Source: Pseudomonadota bacterium | GTDB lineage: Bacteria > Pseudomonadota > Gammaproteobacteria > Burkholderiales > Sulfuriferulaceae | DNA: 64,000 nt | Direction: 5' to 3' | Assembly: GCA_021795395.1 (NCBI GenBank) | Contig: JAJYPN010000005.1 | Location: 20,189 to 84,188 of the forward strand | Shown: positions 48,989-63,012 of the stretch, one piece after another | How the letters are laid out: the number at the start of each line of letters is the position of its first letter | How positions within the stretch are numbered: the first letter of the stretch is position 1 | Notes under the pieces: generated by a model | What the model was told of the DNA's origin: nothing | The model's database searches: none | What the model saw: only the letters and a program-made list of their open reading frames with translations | Position numbers and translations under genes: made by a program

Positions 48989-49988
48989 GCAAACTGAAAT
49001 TCAAGGCCAGTAGTTTCAACGCCGCCCACGGATCGTTTTGATCGAGGCCCTTGATCATGCGATCGATGGCGGCAGTCTGGCGCAGGCAATGCGACAACGT
49101 TTCTGCACCGACTCGTTGTAATGCTGCCTTGACGGCCGGTTGCCGATTTTCCCAGACTCCGGCTTCGCGCAGTAATTGCGGTGTCGGAGTGCAGCGGCCT
49201 GCGGCGGTTTTCAGTCTGGCCAGCGTGCGCAATTCCCGTGTAACGGCCCACAACGCCAGCGTCGCGGCTTCGCCTTCGTCGCGCAGACCGTCGAGGATGC
49301 GCATCAGGCGCGCAATATCGCCTGCCAGCAGCGCATCGGCCAATTTGAACACATCGTAACGGGCGACGTCGAGCACCGCATCGCGCACGCTGGCGAAATC
49401 GAGCGGCCCTTGGGGAAACAGCAAAGCCAGTTTACGTATTTCCTGCTGCGCAGCCACCAGATTGCCTTCCACTTTCTGTGTCAGAAAGCGCAGCGTGTCT
49501 TGGTCGGCACGCTGATTCTGCAGCGCCAGCCGCTCGCCGATCCAGCGCGGCATCTGCTCGAGGCTGACGGAATAAACGGCGACGACGGCGCCGTGCTGCT
49601 CGATCGCGCCGAACCATTTGGCGGCGACCGAGGTACGGTCCAGTTTGGGCAAGGTAATCAGGGTGACGCTGTCGGCCGGCAATGACGTGCAGTAGGCTTG
49701 CAATACTTTGCTGCCGTCATTGCCGGGCTTGCCGGAAGGAATGCGCAGTTCTATGAAACGGCGGTCTCCGAACAAGGACAGGTTATTGCCGATCTGCAAT
49801 AAATTCTGCCAATTGAATCGGCCTTCCGCCTGATGGATTTCCCGTTCCTGGTAACCCATTTCCCGAGCCGCTTTTCGGATACGGTCTGCGCTCTCCAGAA
49901 TCAGCAAGGGCTCGTCGCCGTACACGCAATATAAAGGTTGCAGATTTTTGGCTAATGCTTGGTCGAGCTGTTCGGGTTTGATGCGCAT
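48981..49988 (-). CDS. holA: DNA polymerase III delta subunit
   Basis: Opens the beta clamp as part of the clamp loader. The 335-residue protein begins MRIKPEQLDQAL and has the family segment LYCVYGDEPLLILESADRIRKAAR, here read in pieces as YGDEPLLI. It follows lptE by 14 bases in the leuS-lptE-holA order that is common in proteobacteria. Confidence 0.93.
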   Translation of the reverse strand: MRIKPEQLDQALAKNLQPLYCVYGDEPLLILESADRIRKAAREMGYQEREIHQAEGRFNWQNLLQIGNNLSLFGDRRFIELRIPSGKPGNDGSKVLQAYCTSLPADSVTLITLPKLDRTSVAAKWFGAIEQHGAVVAVYSVSLEQMPRWIGERLALQNQRADQDTLRFLTQKVEGNLVAAQQEIRKLALLFPQGPLDFASVRDAVLDVARYDVFKLADALLAGDIARLMRILDGLRDEGEAATLALWAVTRELRTLARLKTAAGRCTPTPQLLREAGVWENRQPAVKAALQRVGAETLSHCLRQTAAIDRMIKGLDQNDPWAALKLLALNFSLQK

Positions 49989-50002
49989 GGCCTGTTGGAC
50001 GG

Positions 50003-50497
50003 CTAATGCAGTAAGGCGATTCGGCGTAAAATTTGCTGGGCAGCATCGTTTTGCATATCGTGATAAAGGAAATTTTCTTCATCGCCGTAGGCATAAGGCT
50101 GCGAGTTGTTATAGCTCATATCGCGGCTGAGTATGATTTCCGCCGGTTTGACCAGGTCTTTGCCATGAGCGAGCAGGCGGTATTTGGCGTGATATTGCAA
50201 TTGATATTCCGCTACCTGGCCCGCGCCGTTCAATGCGAGAATGACCATGGTATTGGTTTCGGAGAGTATCTGTATCGTTCGTTCTGCGCTGGCGGCGGAT
50301 TTCGCCAGTCGATTCTTGTGCCCGCCGGACGTAATGATCTGGCGCAAATCCATGACCAGCGGAGACGTACTGCTGCCCTCGACGTAAACCGAAGAAAACG
50401 GAATATCGACCTGCGAGCGTAAATGAAAGCCGCAAGCTGTCAAAACAAGACTGAGTAACAGGGCGAACAGCCATCGGGAATGAAGAAAAATTTTCAT
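50003..50497 (-). CDS. lptE: LPS-assembly lipoprotein LptE
   Basis: Outer-membrane lipoprotein that plugs LptD and helps insert lipopolysaccharide. The 164-residue protein has a signal peptide with lipobox LTAC (C22) followed by GFHLRSQVDIPF, the usual LptE start. The rest is weakly conserved, but the position between leuS and holA supports the call. Confidence 0.9.
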   Translation of the reverse strand: MKIFLHSRWLFALLLSLVLTACGFHLRSQVDIPFSSVYVEGSSTSPLVMDLRQIITSGGHKNRLAKSAASAERTIQILSETNTMVILALNGAGQVAEYQLQYHAKYRLLAHGKDLVKPAEIILSRDMSYNNSQPYAYGDEENFLYHDMQNDAAQQILRRIALLH

Positions 50498-50530
50498 GGC
50501 GTCAGTTTAACATAATAGGACAAAAGGCAA

Positions 50531-53149
<2,619 letters not shown>

Positions 53150-53227
53150 TCAATGATACAAACGAGACATTATCCAAGAAACGGCAGCGCTGCGCCAGTT
53201 TGTCGATACTATCCGCGGCAGACAACA

Positions 53228-53252
53228 AAAATCCCGCGGCCTGCGGGATTTT
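53228..53252 (-). terminator. Intrinsic terminator of the second PEP-CTERM gene
   Basis: On the minus strand AAAATCCCGC pairs with GCGGGATTTT and is followed by TGTTGT, 17 bases after the PEP-CTERM stop codon. I see nothing else in 53138-53268. Confidence 0.75.
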
Positions 53253-53268
53253 CAGGAGCAGCGGAGAA

Positions 53269-53835
53269 TCAGGCATTCGCCGCAGCTTTGCGGCGCGCCA
53301 TCCATCCGATCAGTCCCAGACCGACGAGCAGCATGGCCGCAGGTTCCGGTTCGGGAACCGCAGGTACGAGTGATACATCGGAAATAATGTTGAATGAGGC
53401 GTCATTGCGTCCTATGAATGTCAGCGTATCGTTGCCGGTCGCTGGAACCTGGTAACTATAGGTTTTGCTGTTTGGAGTCGATAGATCTGCGAGAACGGTA
53501 TTGTTCCATACTGCGCTTTCGGTACCGCCGTCCGGAGTGGACAAATTGAACGTAAGCGTATCGGTGCCGACGGAGTCGAAGACATTCTGGCTCAGCGTGC
53601 CCACTGGAGCTAGCGGGTTAATAATAGGAGAATCGCCTTCCTGATATGAGTTGTTCAGGAAACGATAGGCATCGCTTGATACGTCCCATCCCGTTTGCTG
53701 GAAAGCGTTGGGATCTGAAAAATTGCCGTTGACAATAAAGTCGGTTGAACCGGCATTCGCTTCAGTATGAATACTCAAAGTCACCACGGCCAGAAAAATC
53801 ACTTTCCGCCATTGTTTTGATTTTTGGCTACGCAT
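53269..53835 (-). CDS. PEP-CTERM sorting-domain exported protein (second copy)
   Basis: Exported protein of the same class as the one at 20.1 kb. I choose the ATG at 53835, since AAGGAGACGGTT precedes it, giving 188 residues: a signal peptide (MRSQKSKQWRKVIFLAVVTL..., cut near ANA), a jelly-roll-like domain starting FIVNGNFSDPNAFQQTGW, and the sorting signal VPEPEPAAMLL, hydrophobic stretch, MARRKAA. Aligning it by eye with the first copy shows the same order of blocks (NG-F...GW, LSQ, an Asp-Leu turn, LTF.GR/SRDD), so they look paralogous. No sigma-54 motif is seen upstream. The gene stands alone and divergent from prk. Confidence 0.9.
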   Translation of the reverse strand: MRSQKSKQWRKVIFLAVVTLSIHTEANAGSTDFIVNGNFSDPNAFQQTGWDVSSDAYRFLNNSYQEGDSPIINPLAPVGTLSQNVFDSVGTDTLTFNLSTPDGGTESAVWNNTVLADLSTPNSKTYSYQVPATGNDTLTFIGRNDASFNIISDVSLVPAVPEPEPAAMLLVGLGLIGWMARRKAAANA

Positions 53836-53998
53836 AACCGTCTCCTTGATCTTAAAGATAGGGAGTCTATTATGACAGACAAAATCCGTATTAAATATAA
53901 AGTTTTTCTTACAAACTAAAATTATTTGGCGGAATTCATGCAAGTTTATTATAACGCCATGATTTTACTTGTCGTGTACGTTTCCGGTAGCTTGCTCG

Positions 53999-54028
53999 TG
54001 GACAGGAATGCCGCTTGAAAGCTATACT
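53999..54028 (+). promoter_or_regulatory. Sigma-70 promoter of prk
   Basis: TGGACA at 53999 and TATACT at 54023 are 18 bases apart, each with one mismatch to consensus, about 40 bases before the start codon. A second, weaker pair (TTGGCG at 53926, TATAAC at 53950) lies further up. No CbbR site could be confirmed by eye. Confidence 0.55.
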
Positions 54029-54068
54029 GTCGGATAAAACAAATTTTATTATTTCTACCGGAGTTCTC

Positions 54069-54959
54069 ATGTCCAAAAAACATCCTGTGATTGCCGTAAC
54101 CGGTTCTTCCGGTGCGGGCACCACGACTGTGAAACGCGCTTTCGAACACATTTTTCGTCGAGAAAATATCAACGCTGCCGTGATCGAAGGAGACAGCTTT
54201 CATAGTTTGTCGCGGGTCGAGTTCAAGGAAAAGGTAAAAAAAACCGAAGCCGTGGGCAATAACCATTTCAGTCATTTTGGCCCTGAAGCCAATCATTTCG
54301 ATAAGCTCGAGGCCTTGTTCAAAAGTTACGGCAAGGATGGCAGCGGGAAAAAACGCTATTACATACATAGTGAAGAAGAAGCGGTTTTTCACAATAAGCG
54401 GCTAGGCAGCAAATTGTCGGCGGGAGAATTCACGCCTTGGGAGGACGTACAGCCGAATACGGATTTGCTGTTCTACGAAGGCCTGCACGGTCTGGTCGTC
54501 GATGGCAAGGTTGATGTCGCCAGACATGTCGACCTGGGGGTAGGCGTGGTGCCGGTAGTCAATCTCGAATGGATACAGAAAATCCATCGCGACGCCGCGG
54601 AACGCGGTTATTCGGCAGAAGTGATCGTCGATACCATCATGCGTCGCATGCCCGATTACGTCAATTACATTACGCCGCAATTTTCGCGTACGCATGTGAA
54701 TTTCCAGCGCGTGCCGACCGTGGATACGTCGAACCCGTTTATTTCGCGCGATATCCCGACGCCTGACGAAAGTTTTGTGATCGTGCGTTTCAGCGATCGT
54801 AAAGGGGTGGACTTCCCTTATCTGATCAACATGATCCCCAATTCGTTCATGTCGCGTTCGAATACGCTGGTAGTACCGGGCGCGAAGATGGGTTATGCCA
54901 TGGAGCTGATTTTAGGCCCCATGATAGAGCAGATGATCGCTACAAGAAAAAAATCCTGA
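54069..54959 (+). CDS. prk: Phosphoribulokinase
   Basis: Phosphorylates ribulose 5-phosphate to the RuBisCO substrate ribulose 1,5-bisphosphate, so it marks a Calvin cycle. From the ATG at 54069 (CCGGAG upstream) it is 296 residues, the short octameric proteobacterial form. The P-loop is VTGSSGAGTTT (10-20), with FYEGLHGL and MPDYVNYI further on. It is not beside RuBisCO or other cbb genes in this window. A long hairpin follows. Confidence 0.95.
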   Translation: MSKKHPVIAVTGSSGAGTTTVKRAFEHIFRRENINAAVIEGDSFHSLSRVEFKEKVKKTEAVGNNHFSHFGPEANHFDKLEALFKSYGKDGSGKKRYYIHSEEEAVFHNKRLGSKLSAGEFTPWEDVQPNTDLLFYEGLHGLVVDGKVDVARHVDLGVGVVPVVNLEWIQKIHRDAAERGYSAEVIVDTIMRRMPDYVNYITPQFSRTHVNFQRVPTVDTSNPFISRDIPTPDESFVIVRFSDRKGVDFPYLINMIPNSFMSRSNTLVVPGAKMGYAMELILGPMIEQMIATRKKS

Positions 54960-54980
54960 ACATCCTGGCTTGGTCGTTCA

Positions 54981-55016
54981 AGCAAATCCAAGCCGGAAAT
55001 CCGGCTTGGATTTGCT
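54981..55016. terminator. Long hairpin between converging prk and SCP2-like genes
   Basis: A perfect 16-base-pair stem (AGCAAATCCAAGCCGG, loop AAAT, CCGGCTTGGATTTGCT) 21 bases after prk. The plus strand has TTTTT only 11 bases later. Likely terminates transcription from both sides. Confidence 0.75.
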
Positions 55017-55029
55017 ACCCAAATCCTTT

Positions 55030-55422
55030 TTACAAAAAAGCGAAAAATTTCAGGAAAGGTCTCGCAAGCAAGGGTTGCCGGATCATTTTACGGTAATCGC
55101 CTGCGCGAAACTGCAATTGGCGGTTGGCGATGGCCACGCCCAAGCCGCCGATTCCCGGCCCATTGCCGCGCCATTTCAGCCATTGTTCGGGTTCGGCGCG
55201 TAAATCCCAATCAAATTCGCCAATTTGGTCGGTATGGTGTTGTCTGGCGTTAATGATGCGACCATTCCGGATATCGATGACAACTTCGGGATATTCGGGT
55301 TCGATATATCCAAAAGCAATCAGGGAATTGAAATTCGCCTCAGCTAATTGAGCTACGATTTCGCTGTTATTCCATTTGTTGGCAAACCGTTTGGTCCAGC
55401 CTTCCGAAAACAGGGCTTCCAT
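55030..55422 (-). CDS. Possible SCP2-like sterol/lipid-binding domain protein
   Basis: A 130-residue protein starting at the ATG at 55422 (GAGGCGG upstream). The pattern of W near the N-terminus, a central hydrophobic strand (SLIAFGYIEPEYPEVVIDI), the FDWDLRAEPEQWLKW segment and a C-terminal GDYRKMI resembles the SCP2 sterol-transfer fold. No signal peptide or membrane helix. The match is by eye and moderate; a hypothetical protein is the safe alternative. It stands as a small minus-strand gene convergent with prk. Confidence 0.6.
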   Translation of the reverse strand: MEALFSEGWTKRFANKWNNSEIVAQLAEANFNSLIAFGYIEPEYPEVVIDIRNGRIINARQHHTDQIGEFDWDLRAEPEQWLKWRGNGPGIGGLGVAIANRQLQFRAGDYRKMIRQPLLARPFLKFFAFL

Positions 55423-55555
55423 ATACCGCCTCGATTTAATAATTATAATTTTGCTAAATATAACAGAAGTAGGGGTGATACACTCGTAAATCAGCCTAAA
55501 AACCAGGATGGCTGACTCGCTTTCTGGAAAAATAGGGTCGATATCTGCCTTCCGT

Positions 55556-56320
55556 TTAATTTTCCGGTTGATTGTTCCTAAGGCGCTCGACGAAATCGCC
55601 GAACGGCAAATTGTACCGAAGCTGGAGTTGTCTGGCGCGCAAGCGCAGAATACTCCAGTCGCGGTACGCAGTGGGAGCGGCGAACGCAAACACGATCACG
55701 TTGCCGCGCTTTTCGGCGGGCAGGCTGAGGGTGCGTCGCTCGAATGCGATAGCGAGTCGCTGACGATATAATTCAAAGTTGGGATCGCTACCCCATAGGT
55801 TAACTGTCAGAATGCCGTTAGGGGTCAGTGCGGCAGCGCAACGGTCGTAAAAGTCCGCACTGGCGAGTTCCGTTACCTGAAAATTGGCGTCGAAACCGTC
55901 CAGGAAAATACCATCCCAGGAATTTTCGATCATTGGGTACTGCCGTGCGTCGGCACAAATTACCTGCAAGCGGTGATCGTCGCGCGGCAAAAAAAAGAAA
56001 TCGTAAGCGGCATCGATTACTTTTTGATTGATTTCGACGGCGGCGATATGCATATCGCTGAAATGCCGGTACAGGAATTTTGCCAGAGAACCGCCGCCCA
56101 AGCCGATCAGTAAAGCATTTCGCGGTGAGTCGTTAAACAGCAGGCATCCCATCATGGCTTGCGTATACGTCAATTCAAGCCGATAGGGGTCGGACAGGCG
56201 CATGGCGGATTGTACGGTATTATTGCTCAGGTGCAGATAGCGTATTCCCTTATGTTCGCTGATTTCGACCGTGTCGAAAGCGGATATGGCCTTATGGATG
56301 CGGCGACTGAAAAATCGCAT
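55556..56320 (-). CDS. Spermidine-synthase-like aminopropyltransferase/methyltransferase
   Basis: Rossmann-fold protein of the polyamine-synthase group. From the ATG at 56320 (AGGAAAGCG upstream) it is 254 residues; the ATG at 56368 would add 16. Visible motifs are [14 protein letters not shown] (nucleotide-binding glycine loop), [13 protein letters not shown] (acidic residue after strand 2), ICADARQYP and [11 protein letters not shown] (catalytic-acid position). The N-terminal beta domain is short and it lacks some SpeE signature residues, so the substrate is uncertain. Divergent from proS. Confidence 0.75.
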   Translation of the reverse strand: MRFFSRRIHKAISAFDTVEISEHKGIRYLHLSNNTVQSAMRLSDPYRLELTYTQAMMGCLLFNDSPRNALLIGLGGGSLAKFLYRHFSDMHIAAVEINQKVIDAAYDFFFLPRDDHRLQVICADARQYPMIENSWDGIFLDGFDANFQVTELASADFYDRCAAALTPNGILTVNLWGSDPNFELYRQRLAIAFERRTLSLPAEKRGNVIVFAFAAPTAYRDWSILRLRARQLQLRYNLPFGDFVERLRNNQPEN

Positions 56321-56423
56321 GAGTATAGCGCTTTCCTGTGTATGGATGGACAAAACTTCCGTCTTCATAGACTGGTTATGGGTTAAAATCGCCAGTTCGA
56401 AGATTTATTGGATAGTTTATACC

Positions 56424-58139
56424 ATGCGCGTGTCACAATTTTTTCTTTCTACGCTTAAGGAAGCCCCTGCCGAAGCCGAACTGGTCAGTCATCGTTTGAT
56501 GTTGCGCGCCGGTTATATCAAACGTCTGGGATCGGGACTGTATACCTGGATGCCGTTGGGACTGCGTATCTTGCGCAAAGTGGAGGCGATTGTCCGGGAA
56601 GAAATGAATCGTGCCGGCGCACTGGAACTGCTCATGCCGGCGGTGCAACCGGCGGAGCTGTGGCAGGAAACGGGACGCTGGGAATTGTTCGGCCCGCAAA
56701 TGCTTAAAATCAGGGACCGGCACGAGCGAGAATTCTGCTTCGGTCCCACGCACGAAGAGGTGATTACCGATCTGGCACGGCGCGAAATAAAAAGCTATCG
56801 CCAACTCCCCCTGAATTTTTATCAGATCCAGACCAAGTTTCGCGATGAGATACGTCCGCGTTTCGGCGTGATGCGCGCACGCGAGTTCATGATGAAGGAC
56901 GCGTATTCGTTTCATGCCGATTACGCCAGCCTGGAACAGACGTATCGAATCATGCACGCAGCCTACAGCCGCATCTTTACCCGTCTCGGCCTGAAATTCC
57001 GGGCGGTGGCGGCGGATACCGGCGCGATCGGCGGTTCGGCCTCGCATGAATTTCATGTGCTGGCCGATTCGGGCGAGGACGCCATCGCATTCTGCCCCGA
57101 CTCCGATTACGCAGCGAATGTGGAATTGTCCGAAGCGTTGGCGCCGTCGCAGCCGCGGGCGATGCCGGCTGCCGACATGAGCAAAATTGCAACGCCGGGC
57201 AAGCACAGCATCGACGAAGTGGCAGCGGCGTTAGGCATAGCCCCGGTGCAACTGGTCAAGACCCTGCTGGTCGAAGCCGGGGATACGGTAGTCGCATTGC
57301 TGCTGCGCGGCGACCATCAACTGAACGAAGTGAAAGCGGCGAAATTGATCGGGCAGGAAATCCGTTTCGCCAGCGAAACCCGGGTGCGCGAAGTAGCGAA
57401 TTGCGCTCCGGGTTCGATTGGTCCGGTCGGCCTGAAGGTACGGATCATTGCCGATCGCAGCGTCGCGGCGATGAGCGATTTCGTTTGCGGCGCCAATGAA
57501 GACGACTACCATCTCGCCGGCGTCAATTTCGGCCGCGATCTGCCCGAGCCTGAAGTCGCCGACCTGCGCAACGTGATCGCCGGCGACCCGAGTCCCGACG
57601 GCAAGGGCGTATTGGAGATTTGCCGGGGGATAGAGGTCGGGCATATTTTCCAGTTGCGCACGCGCTATTCGGCAGCGATGACTTGCCAGTTTCTCGACGA
57701 GAACGGCAAGACTCAAATCGCCGAAATGGGCTGCTACGGCATCGGTGTTTCTCGTATCGTCGCTGCGGCGATAGAGCAGAATTACGATGCGCGCGGGATT
57801 GCCCTGCCAGCCGCCATCGCTGCGTTTACACTCGTCATGGTGCCCGTAGGCTATCACAAGAGCGAGCAGGTACGCCAGGCGGTCGATGCGCTTTACGCGG
57901 ATCTATCGGCAGCGGGTATCGATGTTTTGCTCGACGACCGCGACGAGCGGCCGGGGGTGATGTTTGCCGATATGGAATTGATCGGCATCCCGCATCGTCT
58001 GGTCGTCGGCGAACGCGGATTGAAAGACGGTATAGTGGAGTATCAGGGACGTATCGATGCTCAAGCGCGGCAACTGCCGTTGGACGACGTCAGGACGATA
58101 GTGATGGATATGTTGAACCATGATCGCCGCACTGCGTAA
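56424..58139 (+). CDS. proS: Prolyl-tRNA synthetase
   Basis: Class II synthetase charging tRNA-Pro. From the ATG at 56424 it is 571 residues, the length of the bacterial type. Motif 1 and 2 regions ([22 protein letters not shown]) and motif 3 ([19 protein letters not shown]) flank an inserted editing domain (about 225-400), and the anticodon domain closes the protein. Its end overlaps the transglycosylase gene by 20 bases. Confidence 0.97.
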   Translation: MRVSQFFLSTLKEAPAEAELVSHRLMLRAGYIKRLGSGLYTWMPLGLRILRKVEAIVREEMNRAGALELLMPAVQPAELWQETGRWELFGPQMLKIRDRHEREFCFGPTHEEVITDLARREIKSYRQLPLNFYQIQTKFRDEIRPRFGVMRAREFMMKDAYSFHADYASLEQTYRIMHAAYSRIFTRLGLKFRAVAADTGAIGGSASHEFHVLADSGEDAIAFCPDSDYAANVELSEALAPSQPRAMPAADMSKIATPGKHSIDEVAAALGIAPVQLVKTLLVEAGDTVVALLLRGDHQLNEVKAAKLIGQEIRFASETRVREVANCAPGSIGPVGLKVRIIADRSVAAMSDFVCGANEDDYHLAGVNFGRDLPEPEVADLRNVIAGDPSPDGKGVLEICRGIEVGHIFQLRTRYSAAMTCQFLDENGKTQIAEMGCYGIGVSRIVAAAIEQNYDARGIALPAAIAAFTLVMVPVGYHKSEQVRQAVDALYADLSAAGIDVLLDDRDERPGVMFADMELIGIPHRLVVGERGLKDGIVEYQGRIDAQARQLPLDDVRTIVMDMLNHDRRTA

Positions 58140-58758
58140 ACTCTTATGGCTGGCTTTGCTGGCAGCTGCTGCTGCGCAAGCCGGCAATCAGCATTACGAG
58201 CAGATGTCGGCCAGCGTGCGGGCCTCGTTGAGCCATGCGGTATCGGATACGCCAGTCGGCAAAGTGAGTCGGTTCGCCGACGCTGACGATCGGGCCTGGC
58301 TCAACGAAATGTCGAAACGACTGGCATGGCGTATGCCGGACGCGGAACAGAGAATAGCGTTTCTCAATACCGTGCATTACGAGGCGTTGCGAGCAGGGCT
58401 GGATACGGGACTGGTGCTGGGGTTGATAGAAGTCGAATCCGGTTTCAGGAAATATGCGGTTTCCAGCACGGCGGCGCGTGGCTATATGCAAGTGATGCCA
58501 TTTTGGGTGGCGCAAATCGGCACTGCAGATCAGGATCTGTTTCATTTGCGTACCAATTTGCGCTACGGCTGCACTATTTTGCGCTTTTATCTCGATCTGG
58601 AAAACGGCGATCTGAATCGCGCGTTAGCCCGCTACAACGGCAGCCTGGGCAAACCCGATTACCCGGCTATGGTATGGCAAGCCTGGCATCAGCATTGGTC
58701 GTATACGCCGGTTTCGGTGGCGATGCATGCGGATCCCGGCAAAATGGCAGGGAACTGA
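58120..58758 (+). CDS. Lytic transglycosylase (SLT domain), secreted
   Basis: Cleaves peptidoglycan between MurNAc and GlcNAc. The 212-residue protein has a signal peptide (about 1-21), then an SLT domain with the catalytic glutamate E106 in LIEVESGF and the following GYMQVMPFW. It is a short, single-domain form. Its start lies inside proS, so the two are probably coupled, a pairing seen in other betaproteobacteria. Confidence 0.9.
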   Translation: MIAALRKLLWLALLAAAAAQAGNQHYEQMSASVRASLSHAVSDTPVGKVSRFADADDRAWLNEMSKRLAWRMPDAEQRIAFLNTVHYEALRAGLDTGLVLGLIEVESGFRKYAVSSTAARGYMQVMPFWVAQIGTADQDLFHLRTNLRYGCTILRFYLDLENGDLNRALARYNGSLGKPDYPAMVWQAWHQHWSYTPVSVAMHADPGKMAGN

Positions 58759-58780
58759 ACGCATACATAAGCCGACGGAC

Positions 58781-61029
<2,249 letters not shown>

Positions 61030-61092
61030 CTAGAAACGGGCAACCCGTATCGCGACACCCGAGCCGGCATTGCTGACTAATCGATCAAACCG

Positions 61093-61353
61093 TCAAGCCG
61101 CTGGAATGATATTGATCAGTTTGCGTTTTTGAGCGCCCTTGATCACGAATTCGACTACGCCATCGGTGGTGGCGAAAAGGGTATGATCCTTGCCCATGCC
61201 GACGTTATCGCCAGCATGAAATTGCGTTCCGCGCTGACGTACGACGATATTGCCGGCGACGACTTTTTCGCCGCCGTAGCGCTTGACGCCGAGGCGTTTC
61301 GAATGAGAATCGCGACCGTTACGCGAACTCCCGCCCGCTTTTTTGTGTGCCAT
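61093..61353 (-). CDS. rpmA: 50S ribosomal protein L27
   Basis: Ribosomal protein near the peptidyl-transferase centre. The 86-residue protein begins [16 protein letters not shown] and needs no N-terminal cleavage, as expected outside Firmicutes. It follows rplU by 11 bases. Confidence 0.98.
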   Translation of the reverse strand: MAHKKAGGSSRNGRDSHSKRLGVKRYGGEKVVAGNIVVRQRGTQFHAGDNVGMGKDHTLFATTDGVVEFVIKGAQKRKLINIIPAA

Positions 61354-61364
61354 GATTAATCTCC

Positions 61365-61676
61365 TTAAGCCGAAATGCCGCTGATCTGAATTTCGGTGTA
61401 ATTTTGACGATGCCCCTGATGCTTCTGATAATGTTTACGTCTACGCATTTTAAAGATGCGTACTTTATCATGGCGTCCATGGGATATAATAGTCGCAGTT
61501 ACTTTTGCGCCATTCACCAGCGGCGTGCCAACCTTGATATCGCTACCGTCGGCAAGCATGAACACCTGGTCTAACACAATTTCGCTACCAACGTCGGCGG
61601 GGATCTGTTCTACTTTGATTTTTTCGCCAGCGACGATGCGATATTGCTTGCCACCGGTTTTTATGACCGCATACAT
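61365..61676 (-). CDS. rplU: 50S ribosomal protein L21
   Basis: Large-subunit protein. From the ATG at 61676 (GGAG upstream) it is 103 residues and begins [35 protein letters not shown] closes the conserved core. A longer frame upstream is not the gene. It is the first gene of the rplU-rpmA unit. Confidence 0.98.
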   Translation of the reverse strand: MYAVIKTGGKQYRIVAGEKIKVEQIPADVGSEIVLDQVFMLADGSDIKVGTPLVNGAKVTATIISHGRHDKVRIFKMRRRKHYQKHQGHRQNYTEIQISGISA

Positions 61677-61714
61677 GGGGTATCTCCAGAATTCTTGGTA
61701 CAGGGAAACATGGG

Positions 61715-61743
61715 ATTGTAAAGAAATCAAAGGAAAAGGTCAA
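61715..61743 (-). promoter_or_regulatory. Sigma-70 promoter of rplU-rpmA
   Basis: On the minus strand TTGACC (61738-61743) and TACAAT (61715-61720) are 17 bases apart, giving a leader of about 30 bases before rplU. Confidence 0.75.
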
Positions 61744-61762
61744 ACCATTGTTTCAAACGATC

Positions 61763-61792
61763 TTGACATAATACCCTTCGCCTCCCTACTAT
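61763..61792 (+). promoter_or_regulatory. Sigma-70 promoter of ispB
   Basis: A perfect TTGACA at 61763 and TACTAT at 61787 are 18 bases apart, and the gene starts 31 bases later. It lies back to back with the rplU promoter. Confidence 0.6.
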
Positions 61793-61823
61793 TGGGTAAT
61801 TTTTATACAAGTGGTCGGTAATA

Positions 61824-62786
61824 ATGCAGGCAATTCAAGCGTTTTTGGCAGCAGATATGCAGCAGGTAGATGAAGTAATCCGCGCTCGATTGCATTCCGA
61901 AGTCATTTTGGTCAGTCAGGTTGCCGAATACATTATCGCCAGCGGCGGAAAGCGCCTGCGACCGGCACTCGTGCTGCTGGCGGCAGGAGCCCTCGGATAT
62001 CGGGGCACGCATCATTACGAACTGGCAACGGTCGTCGAGTTTATTCATACGGCGACGCTGTTGCACGACGACGTCGTCGATGAATCGAATATGCGTCGCG
62101 GCCGCGCTACCGCCAACGCGCTGTTCGGTAATGCGGCGAGCGTGCTGGTGGGCGATTTTCTGTATTCGCGGGCGTTCCAGATGATGGTGAGCGTAGGGCA
62201 GATGCGGATCATGGAAGTATTGTCCGATGCGACCAATATCATCGCCGAGGGCGAGGTACTGCAATTGATGAATTGCAATAATGCGAATGTCAGCGAAGCA
62301 GCATATTTGCATGTCATTCGCTACAAAACCGCCAAATTGTTCGAGGCGGCAGCGCGGCTCGGTGCGATAATCGGCGGAGCGGATGCAGGCACTGAAGCGG
62401 TTTTGGCGACGTATGGCATGCATCTGGGCACGGCGTTTCAGTTGATCGACGATGTGCTTGATTATTCCGGTGACCATACCGAAATCGGCAAGAATGTTGG
62501 CGACGATCTGGCCGAAGGAAAGGCGACCTTGCCCTTGTTGTATTTGCTTCAAAACGGCACGACTACGCAGTCCGATCTGGTGCGTCATGCAGTAGAAAAT
62601 GGCGGTTTGACGGAATTCGCGCCGATACTCGAAGCCATCAATACGAGCGGGGCGCTCGCTTACACGCGAGCGCAGGCACAGATCGAAATCGATCTGGCGA
62701 CCAATGCGATCGCCGATTTGCCCGCTTCGCCCTACAAGCAGAACCTGATGAATCTTGCGCAATTTGCTGTGAACAGAAATTATTGA
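61824..62786 (+). CDS. ispB: Octaprenyl diphosphate synthase (polyprenyl synthetase)
   Basis: Builds the side chain of ubiquinone. The 320-residue protein has the two aspartate-rich motifs of trans-prenyltransferases: DDVVDE at 82-87 followed by RRGRATANAL, and DDVLDYSG starting at 209. The residue before the first motif (H81) and chain-length setting positions suggest a long-chain product, but the exact length is inferred. It is divergent from rplU, the conserved arrangement. Confidence 0.93.
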   Translation: MQAIQAFLAADMQQVDEVIRARLHSEVILVSQVAEYIIASGGKRLRPALVLLAAGALGYRGTHHYELATVVEFIHTATLLHDDVVDESNMRRGRATANALFGNAASVLVGDFLYSRAFQMMVSVGQMRIMEVLSDATNIIAEGEVLQLMNCNNANVSEAAYLHVIRYKTAKLFEAAARLGAIIGGADAGTEAVLATYGMHLGTAFQLIDDVLDYSGDHTEIGKNVGDDLAEGKATLPLLYLLQNGTTTQSDLVRHAVENGGLTEFAPILEAINTSGALAYTRAQAQIEIDLATNAIADLPASPYKQNLMNLAQFAVNRNY

Positions 62787-62799
62787 TAACAAGAGGATT

Positions 62800-63012
62800 A
62801 TGGGCAAACTTCTCTTTTTTTTATTGATAGCCTGTATCGTGTACTGGCGCCTGCGCTATCGCGTCCCGGCACCGCGCGCTTCGGTTCAAAAACCTGCTGA
62901 AATCATGGTTCGCTGCACGTATTGCGGAGTTTTTTTGCCGGTGAGCGAAGCGATAGGCAGCAACGCGGCATGGTATTGTAACGAAGCGCATCGGCAGGGG
63001 CATAAGACCTGA
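62800..63012 (+). CDS. PP0621-family small membrane-anchored protein
   Basis: A 70-residue protein of unknown function with one N-terminal hydrophobic helix (about 3-15) and a short domain holding two cysteine pairs in part (CTYCGVFLPVSEA and a single C near NAAWYCNEAH), which may bind zinc. The family is common in beta- and gammaproteobacteria just upstream of a PilS-type kinase, as here. The stop overlaps the kinase start (ATGA). Confidence 0.85.
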   Translation: MGKLLFFLLIACIVYWRLRYRVPAPRASVQKPAEIMVRCTYCGVFLPVSEAIGSNAAWYCNEAHRQGHKT

